Shown here: in pieces, positions 24,314 through 32,176 of the stretch
Position numbering within the stretch: position 1 is the stretch's first letter
Layout of the letters: the number at the start of each line of letters is the position of its first letter
Source: Bacteroidaceae bacterium
GTDB taxonomy: Bacteria > Bacteroidota > Bacteroidia > Bacteroidales > Bacteroidaceae
Length of the DNA: 51,190 nucleotides
Direction of reading: 5' to 3'
Assembly (NCBI GenBank): GCA_016292545.1
Contig: JAEDIG010000004.1
Location: forward strand, 1 to 51,190
Notes under the pieces: generated by a model
The model's input: the letters and a program-made list of their open reading frames with translations, nothing else
Databases searched by the model: none
What the model was told of the DNA's origin: nothing
Made by a program: the position numbers and the translations under genes

Positions 24314-27070
24314 TCAGTTTCCTGCCGGCTTGGTCACATCCACGTTCTGTGCAGGATACCACCTGAAGGCCTTCGCGTCATCCGGCTGTGCGGGGGCATA
24401 GTCTTTCCAATCAGGGCGCAGTGATTTCACGAGAGGGAGACCGAGCTGCTTCATTCCCATGATTACCATCTTTGCCACCTCGTATGCACCGTAGGGATTG
24501 AAGTGGGTGTTGTCGGCAAGCGCCTTGGCCTGACCGGGATATGTGTTGGCAGGATAATGTACGAGGGCCGCCTTGCTGCCTTCACATCCGAGCGTTTCGA
24601 AGAAGGTGCGGGTCATGTCGTGCAGTTCAATCACGGGCACATTCTCGCGGCGGGCCACCGTTCGCATGGCATCGGGATAGTCGCCGTGGGTTTCCTGTAT
24701 CCTGCTATGCGTGGCCTCATCAAAGGAACGGCGCTGTGTGGGCGTCACGAAGATGATGGTGCCGCCCTTTTCCCTTACCCGGTCGATGAACACCTTGAGG
24801 TTCTGCGAGAAGTTGTACCATGCCCCGCTTCCGGCACCACGTTCCTTCTGGTCGTTATGGCCAAACTCACACAGCACATAGTCGCCCTTCTTCATCTGAG
24901 AAATCACCTGGTCGAGACGGCCTTGGGCGATGAAGGAGCCTGCCGTTAGCCCGCTTTCCGCATGATTGGCAATCACCACATCGGGGCCGAACCACACGGG
25001 AGCCATCTGTCCCCAACTGGCGTATGGTTCACCCGGCTGGTCGGTGACGGTGGAGTTGCCGCAGAGGAAAACCTGCGTAGCAGCGGTGTCGCGCTCTATC
25101 CTCAGTTCCTTTACGGCAGGAGCTGCGCCCGTGAACTCCAGCGTCAGGCAGTCGTCCCAGGTGAGATAGTCCTTCTCGCGGTCCTTTATCCTGACGTATT
25201 TAAGGTCGGAGATAAACGGGGTGCGCTTGTTGACGGTAAATTCAACCGTCCGGAACTCGCCCTTCTTCGTGGCCACCTCATCCACCATCAACCGCCTGCA
25301 TTCAGCTCGGACAACCGTCCTCCCGGCCTTTTTCCTGGAACCAAGTACAACCTTCACCCTGTAGTTGCCGTCGGGCAGTTCGGCCGAATAGCAGAACGGC
25401 CGGTTATCCTTGGGGTCTTTCTGGCTCATGTCCTCCACGATAGGGGCAGAGGCAATGAGATACTTGGCAAGCGGCGAGCCGCCGCGCATCAGTCCTTTTG
25501 CCACACTCTTTGCATTCATCCTGGCACCCATGAGCGAGGTGTGGGTATGGTCATGGTTGAAGTATGCCTTTGCCTCTTCCTTTCCTATACGGTCGAGGAA
25601 GTCGGCCGTGATGTTGTGGACATCCACCAGTTCAACGCCCGTTTCCCTGGCCACCTCGCGATACCATTTGCCGTAGGTGTCGTTGCGGCGCTCAATCCTG
25701 CCGCCGGGCCATTCGTTACGCGGAGTGAGCGACAAGAGGACAGGAGTGGCTCCCTTCTCCCTCACGTCCTGAATGAACTTTTTCAGATACCAGCCAAAGG
25801 AATATACCACCTCATATTTACCGCTGTCGGCAAGCCTGTATACATGGCTTGTGTCCTTGGCGCCGGCTATGGTGCCGCGCTGCTTCTGATTGTCGATAGG
25901 ACCAATGTCATTGTGTCCGAACTGAATCAGCACGAAGTCGCCGGGCTGCAGGCTGTTATACACTTTGTCCCATCGTCCTTCGTTGAGATAGGTGCGGGTG
26001 CTGCGCCCTGCCTTGGCACAGTTGACGCAGGTAATCCTGTTCTGGTCGAAAACGGTGTAAGCCTGCGAGCCCCATCCCCACATTCCGTCTTCGTCGTTGT
26101 CCTCATTCTTCACCGTGCTGTCACCCGTGATGAACACCACGGGCTTTCCCTTTTCGCGCTTCACCTCCTCCACGGGCAGTTCCACGCCCCGCATCATTGC
26201 CTGCAGCGGAGCCAGCTTCGGGTCCTTGCTCCCGGCTATTCCCTCAGCTGCCGACCTTGCGTTCATCATCGCACCGAAGCGGCTGGTATGGATATGGTCG
26301 GTATAGAAATGATACTTTTCTTTCCATGGTCCGTAGGCATCCAGCTTGGATGCCGAAATCTCGTTGAGGTCAACAAAAGGCACGTCCTCCTGTTCTGCCA
26401 CCTGCTTAGCCCACAGGCCGAAGGTCGTGTCCACACGAACAATCCTGCCGTTGTCGTCGTAGGCATCACGCGGAGTGAGCGACATCAGGATGGGATTGGC
26501 ACCCACGGCACGACAGTCGTTGATGTATTTCCTCATATATTCGCCATAGGTAAAGACGGTTTCCTTCACTCCCGTCTCCTGGATGGTCACGTTGAGCGTG
26601 TCCTTGCCTATGCCGGGTATGCTGGCGCGTGCCCTTCCGCTGTCATACGGGCCGTTGTCGTTATGGCCGATGGAGATGATCACCCAGTCGCCTTTGCGTA
26701 TTCCCTTGCGCACATCCGGCCAAAGGCGGGTGTAGAAAGTGCGGCTGCTCATTCCGCCGAGAGCCTGGTTCTCAACGGTAATCTTTTCCTCATTGAAGAA
26801 ATCCTGTGCAAAATAGCCCCATCCCCACTGTCCGTTGTTTCCGTTGCCCAGTGTGCCGTTGCGCATGGTGGAGTTGCCTATGAGGAAGAGCACGGGGTTG
26901 TTTCCCTTTCGGCTTGTTCCCGCAGGTATGCGTGCCGTCCGGGCCTTGTTGAGGCTGTCCAGTGTGTTGTCCACCACCTTGTTGACATCCTCTATGGGTT
27001 TTGCCACTTGCGAAAATGCCATTGTGGCAGAGAGCATTATCATTGCTCCCATGAATATTCTCCTTTTCAT
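24314..27070 (-). CDS. Three-domain SGNH esterase (rhamnogalacturonan acetylesterase-like)
   Basis: A 918-residue exported protein with three SGNH/GDSL (CE12-type) catalytic modules. Module 1: Ser67 (GNST), GHND 135-138, Asp258/His261. Module 2: Ser318 (GDST), GHND 385-388, Asp507/His510. Module 3: Ser673 (GNST), GHND 737-740, Asp853/His856. All three triads are complete. A beta-rich insert (about 555-660) between modules 2 and 3 looks like a carbohydrate-binding region. The start is the ATG at 27068-27070, which gives a signal peptide; an earlier in-frame start lies upstream of the promoter box. The likely job is removal of acetyl groups from pectin side chains. It stands alone, with no lyase gene beside it. 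Confidence 0.9.
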   Translation of the reverse strand: MKRRIFMGAMIMLSATMAFSQVAKPIEDVNKVVDNTLDSLNKARTARIPAGTSRKGNNPVLFLIGNSTMRNGTLGNGNNGQWGWGYFAQDFFNEEKITVENQALGGMSSRTFYTRLWPDVRKGIRKGDWVIISIGHNDNGPYDSGRARASIPGIGKDTLNVTIQETGVKETVFTYGEYMRKYINDCRAVGANPILMSLTPRDAYDDNGRIVRVDTTFGLWAKQVAEQEDVPFVDLNEISASKLDAYGPWKEKYHFYTDHIHTSRFGAMMNARSAAEGIAGSKDPKLAPLQAMMRGVELPVEEVKREKGKPVVFITGDSTVKNEDNDEDGMWGWGSQAYTVFDQNRITCVNCAKAGRSTRTYLNEGRWDKVYNSLQPGDFVLIQFGHNDIGPIDNQKQRGTIAGAKDTSHVYRLADSGKYEVVYSFGWYLKKFIQDVREKGATPVLLSLTPRNEWPGGRIERRNDTYGKWYREVARETGVELVDVHNITADFLDRIGKEEAKAYFNHDHTHTSLMGARMNAKSVAKGLMRGGSPLAKYLIASAPIVEDMSQKDPKDNRPFCYSAELPDGNYRVKVVLGSRKKAGRTVVRAECRRLMVDEVATKKGEFRTVEFTVNKRTPFISDLKYVRIKDREKDYLTWDDCLTLEFTGAAPAVKELRIERDTAATQVFLCGNSTVTDQPGEPYASWGQMAPVWFGPDVVIANHAESGLTAGSFIAQGRLDQVISQMKKGDYVLCEFGHNDQKERGAGSGAWYNFSQNLKVFIDRVREKGGTIIFVTPTQRRSFDEATHSRIQETHGDYPDAMRTVARRENVPVIELHDMTRTFFETLGCEGSKAALVHYPANTYPGQAKALADNTHFNPYGAYEVAKMVIMGMKQLGLPLVKSLRPDWKDYAPAQPDDAKAFRWYPAQNVDVTKPAGN

Positions 27071-27103
27071 CCTGATATATCCTATCATTTGCCAATAACA
27101 TGC

Positions 27104-27112
27104 TGCAAAATT
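27104..27112 (-). promoter_or_regulatory. -7 box of the esterase gene
   Basis: TAATTTTGC on the minus strand, 33 bases before the chosen ATG. It overlaps the longer open frame, which argues against the upstream start codon. Confidence 0.6.
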
Positions 27113-27176
27113 ACGCAAAATTCTTCCTCATCACATGCAAAGACCAGATAATTTCCAATGTTTCTGGCCAATAATC

Positions 27177-27208
27177 TTGTCTGTTGTAGCATTTATTGGT
27201 ACATTTGC
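27177..27208 (+). promoter_or_regulatory. Promoter of the aldo/keto reductase gene
   Basis: TTG at 27177-27179, a 20-base spacer, then TACATTTGC at 27200-27208, 18 bases before the ATG. Good consensus match; divergent from the esterase promoter. Confidence 0.7.
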
Positions 27209-27226
27209 GCCAGAATTGACAAATAA

Positions 27227-28192
27227 ATGAGGATTATGGAAGAGATTTACAAAGCAGACAGCAGCAGATATGAAAACGGAATGCAGTACAGGCGTTGCGG
27301 ACACAGCGGTGTGCTGCTTCCCGAGGTTAGCCTTGGCTTCTGGCACAACTTCGGTGCCGTAGACCCTTTGCAGCGCAGCCGCGACATCGCCCGCTATGCC
27401 TTCGACCATGGTATCACTCATTTCGACCTGGCCAACAACTACGGTCCTCCCTATGGCAGCGCAGAGGAGACTTTCGGCAAGCTGATGAAGGATGATTTCA
27501 TGCCCTACCGTGATGAAATGTTCATCAGCACCAAGGCCGGCTACGATATGTGGCCTGGTCCGTATGGCAACTGGGGCTCGCGCAAATATCTCATGGCCAG
27601 CCTCAACCAGAGTCTCAAACGCATGAACCTGGAATATGTGGACCTTTTCTATAGCCACCGATACGACCCTGAGACACCTCTGGAGGAAACACTCCAGGCC
27701 ATGGTGGACATTGTGAAGCAAGGCAAGGCATTCTATCTGGGCATCTCGCGCTGGCCGCTCCAAGCCACCCGCTTTGCCATCGACTATCTGGCCGCACGCG
27801 ATACACCATTGCTCATCTACCAAGGCCGACTGAACATGCTCAACCACGAGCCGCTCAGCGAGGGCATCATCGACCTGTGCATACAGCGTGGGGTGGGCTT
27901 CATCTCTTTCTCTCCGCTTGCTCAGGGCCTGCTCACCAACCGCTATCTCGACGGCATACCCACAGACAGCCGTATGGCCAAGGGCCGCTCCCTGAAACAG
28001 GCAGCTCTTACTCCCTCCCTCCTCAATCAGCTCCGCCAATGGAACACCGAGGCGCAGGCTGCAGGTATGACCCTTGCCGAGAAAGCCCTGAAGTGGATTC
28101 TCGACACCCGCGGCATCACCTCCGTGCTCATAGGTGCCAGCAGCACCAGCCAGTTGCAGACAAATCTTGAGGTTGTTGGGAAGCGGCAGTGA
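27227..28192 (+). CDS. Aldo/keto reductase, YghZ (L-glyceraldehyde 3-phosphate reductase) type
   Basis: A 321-residue NADPH-dependent reductase. The tetrad is visible: Asp in HFDLANNYG, Tyr in the same motif, Lys in ISTKAGYD, His in FYSHRYDP. The GNWGSRKYL segment and cofactor loop (VLIGASSTSQLQ) are typical of the YghZ/KCNAB group. The family normally continues about 25-30 residues beyond the IGAS...QL..N helix; here it ends with LEVVGKRQ and the DNA passes straight into the palindromic repeat block, so the C-terminus is probably truncated. It may still be active, since the active site is intact, but cofactor-site closure could suffer. An alternative ATG lies at 27236. Confidence 0.85.
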   Translation: MRIMEEIYKADSSRYENGMQYRRCGHSGVLLPEVSLGFWHNFGAVDPLQRSRDIARYAFDHGITHFDLANNYGPPYGSAEETFGKLMKDDFMPYRDEMFISTKAGYDMWPGPYGNWGSRKYLMASLNQSLKRMNLEYVDLFYSHRYDPETPLEETLQAMVDIVKQGKAFYLGISRWPLQATRFAIDYLAARDTPLLIYQGRLNMLNHEPLSEGIIDLCIQRGVGFISFSPLAQGLLTNRYLDGIPTDSRMAKGRSLKQAALTPSLLNQLRQWNTEAQAAGMTLAEKALKWILDTRGITSVLIGASSTSQLQTNLEVVGKRQ

Positions 28193-28201
28193 CTCCCTCA
28201 G

Positions 28202-28290
28202 TCCTCCCGTTCAGGAGGAAGAAGATAAAGGAAATGCGCCCTGGAAGGGCAAAAGAACCGCCCACACATTGCCGCGATGACACTTATACC
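28202..28290 (+). repeat. REP-like repeat, degenerate second locus
   Basis: A hairpin TCCTCC-cgttca-GGAGGA (28202-28219) is followed by GCCCTGGAAGGGCAAAAG (28238-28255), one mismatch from 2068-2085. The next stretch (CCCACACATTGCCGCGATGA onward) aligns with 2158-2190 near the sigma operon. It is therefore the same dispersed family, located exactly at the truncated end of the aldo/keto reductase. Confidence 0.7.
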
Positions 28291-28359
28291 CCTTACAGGG
28301 TGCAGAACGGCCTTTCATATCATGGTGCTCCGAACGGAGGACGATGCAATGCCTGAAGG

Positions 28360-28548
28360 AGCACAAGCAAAAACGACAGTCTTTCATAGGCGTTATGAAC
28401 CAACATGGTTGTTTTCCTACATGCTTTGTCAGCATGGATTTTCCACAAGGCAGATGTGCCGACTCTCCTGCCTTGCACCAATGAGTATTACGGCCTTACC
28501 CTTGTGACATTTTTCTTCGATTACATGCTGTAGGTCTCTTGTTACCAT
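28360..28548 (-). pseudogene. Broken start of an AAA_14 (DUF4143-type) ATPase
   Basis: From the ATG at 28546-28548 the minus strand reads VTRDLQHVIEEKCHKGKAV then ILIGARQ, the conserved start of AAA_14 ATPases, which should continue with VGKTTLL (Walker A). Instead about 47 bases of palindromic sequence follow, and then GTAGGAAAACAACC, which would encode the missing VGK-TT with one base lost. After this the sequence runs into the REP-like block. Only about 40 codons of a gene normally near 400 codons remain. Confidence 0.6.
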
Positions 28549-28555
28549 ATCAGAC

Positions 28556-28820
28556 AAACAAACGATTTTCCAAAATTTCACGCCTAATCCAAAATTCAGG
28601 CTGTTTTTTGGGGATTAGGTGACATTACTTTAGTTTATGTCAGGCTCATTGAAACTGGGGAAAAACAATATTCCGGCTCATAAAACGAAAGAATTTATTG
28701 ATGGTATCGACACTCACGTGTCCGAAACAGCGGTGTCGATACTAGAGGTCACCAAGAGAAAGCCCCTTGTATTCAATGTCATACTTGGAATAGTCATTCC
28801 TGGCACACTGCAGGAAACAA
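28556..28820. other. Intergenic stretch with small palindromes, no supported gene
   Basis: Two short inverted repeats are visible: CCTAATCC (28583-28590) with GGATTAGG (28612-28619), and ATCGACAC (28706-28713) with GTGTCGAT (28733-28740). A plus-strand open frame from 28637 has no recognisable family and runs into the gene on the other strand. I see no RNA gene. Confidence 0.5.
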
Positions 28821-29117
28821 TCAGCCTTGCTCTCTGCGCGCAGCTTCGTCGCGTGCCTTGTCGCGTGCACGCTTTTCCTTCATGGCGGCAATGGTGGCAT
28901 CATCCAGTATCTGGATGGCCCCTCGATGGATGGCAGCCTGAAGGTCTTCCTCCCCGAAAGCCTTTCCCTGTACATTGAAGTCGGAAATGTTGAATTCGAA
29001 CTTCACCCTCAGTTCATGCCTGACCATTTTCTGCTGGTAGCGGGTGCCCGCATTCTTGAGGCGGAGCAACTTGGCTATCTTTTCTATCTCACGGCTGGAA
29101 AACTTGTTTCTTCCCAT
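28821..29117 (-). CDS. Small charged protein of unknown function
   Basis: 98 residues, very rich in Lys, Arg and Glu. It opens with RNKFSSREIEKIAKLLRLK, a helix that resembles the start of a DNA- or RNA-binding helix bundle. The middle reads HELRVKFEFNISDFNVQG, and the end is a highly charged helix (MKEKRARDKARDEAARREQG). It is 52 bases downstream of the DUF4294 gene in the same direction, so the two may be co-transcribed. I do not recognise the family. Cytoplasmic location is likely (no signal). Confidence 0.7.
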   Translation of the reverse strand: MGRNKFSSREIEKIAKLLRLKNAGTRYQQKMVRHELRVKFEFNISDFNVQGKAFGEEDLQAAIHRGAIQILDDATIAAMKEKRARDKARDEAARREQG

Positions 29118-29169
29118 AAATTCCTATGTTCTAATGATTATATGATTGTCAACCGGCTGTGCAGAAACG

Positions 29170-29805
29170 CTACAGCTGCCCCGTCTCCACCTGACGCACC
29201 ACCCGTTCTATGAGCTTGTCGTCGTCCTCCGGGTCGTATTCCTTCTTCAGGCTTGCACGGAAGGTCCATGCGAATACCTGATAGAAGGCAGCCTTTGCAG
29301 GTCCAAAGAAAGCCTTCACTATCTCGTAGCTCGACTGGTTGCACTCGCGGTCCACCAGCTTGATAAGCAGCTTTCCCTGCGAATAGGTGAGTTTCTTCAT
29401 GCGAGGTGTATAGGTGTCCTTGATGTCCTTCTCCACGGCACGGATGTGGGCTTCCTTCGACTTCTTGTCGGGCAACTGCTCCAGCACGTCATAGGTTTCC
29501 TCGATAAGGCCGTTCACCTCCTGTGCAATGGGCAACACACGCTTCACATTGTAGACCAACCGGTTGAAAGCTCTGCGCTCACGCTCATTTCTGAAACGCA
29601 GCGGAGCATACACCGGCAGTTCGGGCAACAGATAGCACCACATGGTGTCCTTTCCCTCAATCACAGGCTTCTTGTAGCGATACACCTGAAGCTTCAGCTT
29701 GTAGGTCATCTGCTCGTCCAGCACCGTGTCGCCCTCGGCATCCTGTGCCCAAAGGGTGAGGCCCGGCCCTATTAATATATATAGTATAAACAGGATACGT
29801 GTCAT
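29170..29805 (-). CDS. DUF4294 family exported protein
   Basis: A 211-residue protein from the ATG at 29803-29805, which starts a good signal peptide (TRILFILYILIGPGLTLWAQ). A longer frame begins 30 bases upstream but would overlap the promoter box at 29813-29821. The body has the DUF4294 pattern: LPELPVYAPLRFRNERER, YNVKRVLPIAQEVNG, IKDTYTPRMKKLTYSQGKLL and LVDRECNQSSYE. The family is common and conserved in Bacteroidota with no known biochemical role. The protein is probably periplasmic. Confidence 0.85.
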   Translation of the reverse strand: MTRILFILYILIGPGLTLWAQDAEGDTVLDEQMTYKLKLQVYRYKKPVIEGKDTMWCYLLPELPVYAPLRFRNERERRAFNRLVYNVKRVLPIAQEVNGLIEETYDVLEQLPDKKSKEAHIRAVEKDIKDTYTPRMKKLTYSQGKLLIKLVDRECNQSSYEIVKAFFGPAKAAFYQVFAWTFRASLKKEYDPEDDDKLIERVVRQVETGQL

Positions 29806-29812
29806 TCTGACT

Positions 29813-29821
29813 GCAAAAATA
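29813..29821 (-). promoter_or_regulatory. -7 box upstream of the DUF4294 gene
   Basis: TATTTTTGC on the minus strand, only 7 bases before the ATG, which would give an almost leaderless message. No TTG at the usual spacing. Plausible but not strong. Confidence 0.45.
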
Positions 29822-29865
29822 CAAATAAAAACCATATAAATGGTGCCATTTAAAGGAAAATAACG

Positions 29866-29874
29866 TATCTTTGT
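29866..29874 (+). promoter_or_regulatory. -7 box of the radical SAM gene
   Basis: TATCTTTGT on the plus strand, 31 bases before the ATG at 29906. Divergent from the DUF4294 promoter. Confidence 0.55.
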
Positions 29875-29905
29875 GCAATATTAAGGTTGCAACAAAGAAA
29901 AGTGT

Positions 29906-30682
29906 ATGAGTACCATCATTTATCCATCACCCATTTTCGGCCCTGTACACAGCCGCCGACTGGGTATCTCACTAGGCATTAACCTGCTGCCTGCCGACGG
30001 CAAGTGGTGCAGTTTCGACTGTATCTACTGCGAGTGTGGATTCAATGCCGACCATCGTCCGCACCTGCCGCTTCCCGGTGTGCAGGAGGTGGCAAATGCA
30101 CTGGAGCAGAAACTAGGCGAGATGCGGAACCAAGGGCAACTGCCCGACGTGCTCACCTTTGCCGGCAACGGGGAGCCCACAATGAACCCCCACTTCCCGG
30201 AGATTGTGGATGAGGTAATCAGGCTGCGGGACATCTATTGCCCCATGGCCAGAGTGAGCGTCCTGAGCAATGCCACCCAAATTCATCGCCCCGAGGTGAG
30301 GGCCGCTCTGATGAAAGTGGACAACAACATCCTGAAACTGGACACGGTGGATGCAGCATACATCCACCGCACCGATCGCCCGCAGGGACACTATGATGTG
30401 GAAAAAATCGTGGAAGGGATGTGCAGTTTTGGTGGGCAATGTATCATACAAACCATGTTTATGCAGGGAACCCACGAAGGGAAGGATGTGGACAACACAC
30501 TGTCCGCCTACGTGACACCCTATCTGGAGGCACTGAAGCGGATAAAGCCACGCATGGTGATGATTTACACCATCGACCGGGAAACGCCAGCCAAAGGGCT
30601 GCAGAAGGCCGGCCGCGAAAAGCTGGACGGCATAGCCGCCCTTATCCGGGAGGCTGGCATAGAGGTGAGCGTCAGCTACTAG
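29906..30682 (+). CDS. Radical SAM protein
   Basis: A 258-residue radical S-adenosylmethionine enzyme. The [4Fe-4S] cluster motif CxxxCxxC is CSFDCIYC (about 34-41), followed by the SAM-binding GNGEPT motif (FAGNGEPTMNPHF). The N-terminal FGPVHSRRLGISLGIN is typical of a widespread uncharacterised group related to MoaA-like and wybutosine-like enzymes. There is no second cluster domain. Its stop overlaps that of the convergent queG gene within a shared CTAG (30679-30682). Substrate unknown. Confidence 0.9.
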   Translation: MSTIIYPSPIFGPVHSRRLGISLGINLLPADGKWCSFDCIYCECGFNADHRPHLPLPGVQEVANALEQKLGEMRNQGQLPDVLTFAGNGEPTMNPHFPEIVDEVIRLRDIYCPMARVSVLSNATQIHRPEVRAALMKVDNNILKLDTVDAAYIHRTDRPQGHYDVEKIVEGMCSFGGQCIIQTMFMQGTHEGKDVDNTLSAYVTPYLEALKRIKPRMVMIYTIDRETPAKGLQKAGREKLDGIAALIREAGIEVSVSY

Positions 30683-31584
30683 TTGTCGAGGCCAGGAGGC
30701 TCCCATGCACGGATGTTGCGCATGATACCGTCATACTTGGCTCTCTTTACGGCACTTCCCTTGAAAAGTTGCTGGTATTGCTCCAGGGTGAGCGTACGCC
30801 AGGAAGCGGATGTCATGGCCAAAAGCGCATCAGAAGGCTGGAAGGCCGCATCACCGCAAGGGGCATGGCTGCCATGCGGACACGCCTTCAGGCACTCATC
30901 GCATCCATAAAAGGCCGATGAGAGGCGCAAGGGCGACAGCCAAGGGCCACGATGCTCGATGGTGAGATAGCTGAGACAACGGCGTGCATCCACCCACCCT
31001 CTGTCGAGGGCATGGGCAGGACAGGCATCCACACACCGACGGCACGCAGCACAGTGGTTCTCCATAGGCTCATCATAACTATCGGCCATCTGCTCCACCA
31101 CCAGTTCACCCAGAAAGAACATGCTGCCCTGGCCGGGAATGACAAGTTGGGTGTGGCGTCCCTGCCAGCCCAATCCGCAACGCCAGGCCCAGTATTTCTC
31201 GGCCAGAGGGGCGGTGTCCACGAAACACCGTCCTGTAGCGCCAATTTCCTGCATCAGCTGTTGCAGACGGTCCTTCACCACCACATGATAGTCCTTCCCC
31301 TGGGCGTACCAGGCCAATCCATCCACTGGGTGTGCAGGACGGTAGGGAAGAGCCACAGACACCACCGTTTGCGCACCTGGCACCAACAGCGAAGGATCCA
31401 TGCGAAGGCGGACGTTGCGTGCCATATAGTCCATTCCCGCATGAGCCCCCTCGGCAAGCCAGCGTCCGAAATGTGCTTGTGCATCGGCATCGAGCGGAAG
31501 CGCCCTGGCCATGCCACAAGCAGAAAAGCCAAGGCGCAGCGCCTTGGCTTTTACATCCTTGCTATTCAAACACGCGGAACTCAT
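30679..31584 (-). CDS. queG: Epoxyqueuosine reductase
   Basis: A 301-residue cobalamin- and iron-sulfur-dependent enzyme that makes queuosine from epoxyqueuosine in tRNA. Visible features: the catalytic Asp in CFVDTAPLAEKYWAWR followed by GLGWQGRHT, and two [4Fe-4S] motifs, CAACRRCVDACP and CDECLKACP. It is shorter than E. coli QueG (379), lacking the C-terminal HEAT-like extension, which is common in Bacteroidota. It starts inside the end of the polysaccharide deacetylase gene (23-base overlap), so they are likely translated together. Confidence 0.93.
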   Translation of the reverse strand: MSSACLNSKDVKAKALRLGFSACGMARALPLDADAQAHFGRWLAEGAHAGMDYMARNVRLRMDPSLLVPGAQTVVSVALPYRPAHPVDGLAWYAQGKDYHVVVKDRLQQLMQEIGATGRCFVDTAPLAEKYWAWRCGLGWQGRHTQLVIPGQGSMFFLGELVVEQMADSYDEPMENHCAACRRCVDACPAHALDRGWVDARRCLSYLTIEHRGPWLSPLRLSSAFYGCDECLKACPHGSHAPCGDAAFQPSDALLAMTSASWRTLTLEQYQQLFKGSAVKRAKYDGIMRNIRAWEPPGLDN

Positions 31585-32176
31585 ACCCCTGTTCAGACAG
31601 CCATTTCAGCGCACGCGGAAGTGCACCCTTCAGTTTGTCGATACTCTTGAGCGAGTCGTGAAATGTGATGATGCTTCCCGGGCGGGTGTATCGCTTCACG
31701 TTCTGCACCACATCATCGGCCGAGAGATAGCAACTGTAGTCGCGCGTGACCACATCCCACATCACCACCTTGAATCCCTCGCGGCGCAGGCGATGATACT
31801 GCGACACCCTCATCCAGCCGTGTGGCGGACGGAAAAGGTCGGTATGGAGCAGTTCGTTGGCCAGATACACATCCTGCAGATATTCGTCGTAGCTCCACTT
31901 CAGGCCCCCCAGATGGTGGAATGTGTGGTTGCCGATGCGATGGCCGCGGCTTCTCACCTCGCGCACCAGATGAGGGTACTTCTGCGCATTGTCGCCCACC
32001 ATGAAGAAGGTGGCACGCGCACCGAAGCGCTCCAGGGTGTCCAGAATGAACGGTGTGGCCGCGGGGATGGGGCCGTCATCGAAGGTCAGGTAAACCGCCT
32101 TCCTATGACGATCCATCCTCCACAGGGCATGCGGATATATCCACCGCAGGAATATGGCCGGTTGCTCAATAATCAT
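31562..32176 (-). CDS. NodB-type polysaccharide deacetylase
   Basis: A 204-residue carbohydrate esterase family 4 enzyme. Motif 1 TFDDGP (31-36), motif 2 NHTFHH with metal ligands His84 and His88, motif 3 RPPHG (116-120), motif 4 WDVVTRDY (140-147) and motif 5 ITFHDS are all present. No clear signal peptide is seen; the N-terminus (IIEQPAIFLRWIYPHALWRM) is hydrophobic enough for membrane association. It probably removes N-acetyl groups from peptidoglycan or an envelope glycan. It overlaps the upstream DUF2723 gene by 4 bases (ATGA) and queG by 23 bases. Confidence 0.92.
   Translation of the reverse strand: MIIEQPAIFLRWIYPHALWRMDRHRKAVYLTFDDGPIPAATPFILDTLERFGARATFFMVGDNAQKYPHLVREVRSRGHRIGNHTFHHLGGLKWSYDEYLQDVYLANELLHTDLFRPPHGWMRVSQYHRLRREGFKVVMWDVVTRDYSCYLSADDVVQNVKRYTRPGSIITFHDSLKSIDKLKGALPRALKWLSEQGYEFRVFE

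Noticed and set aside
24962..27151. Long plus-strand open frame (about 730 codons)
   Set aside because: Shadow of the three-domain esterase; no family match.
28637..28978. Plus-strand open frame of 113 codons in the intergenic stretch
   Set aside because: No recognisable family, and its second half lies opposite the charged 98-residue gene.
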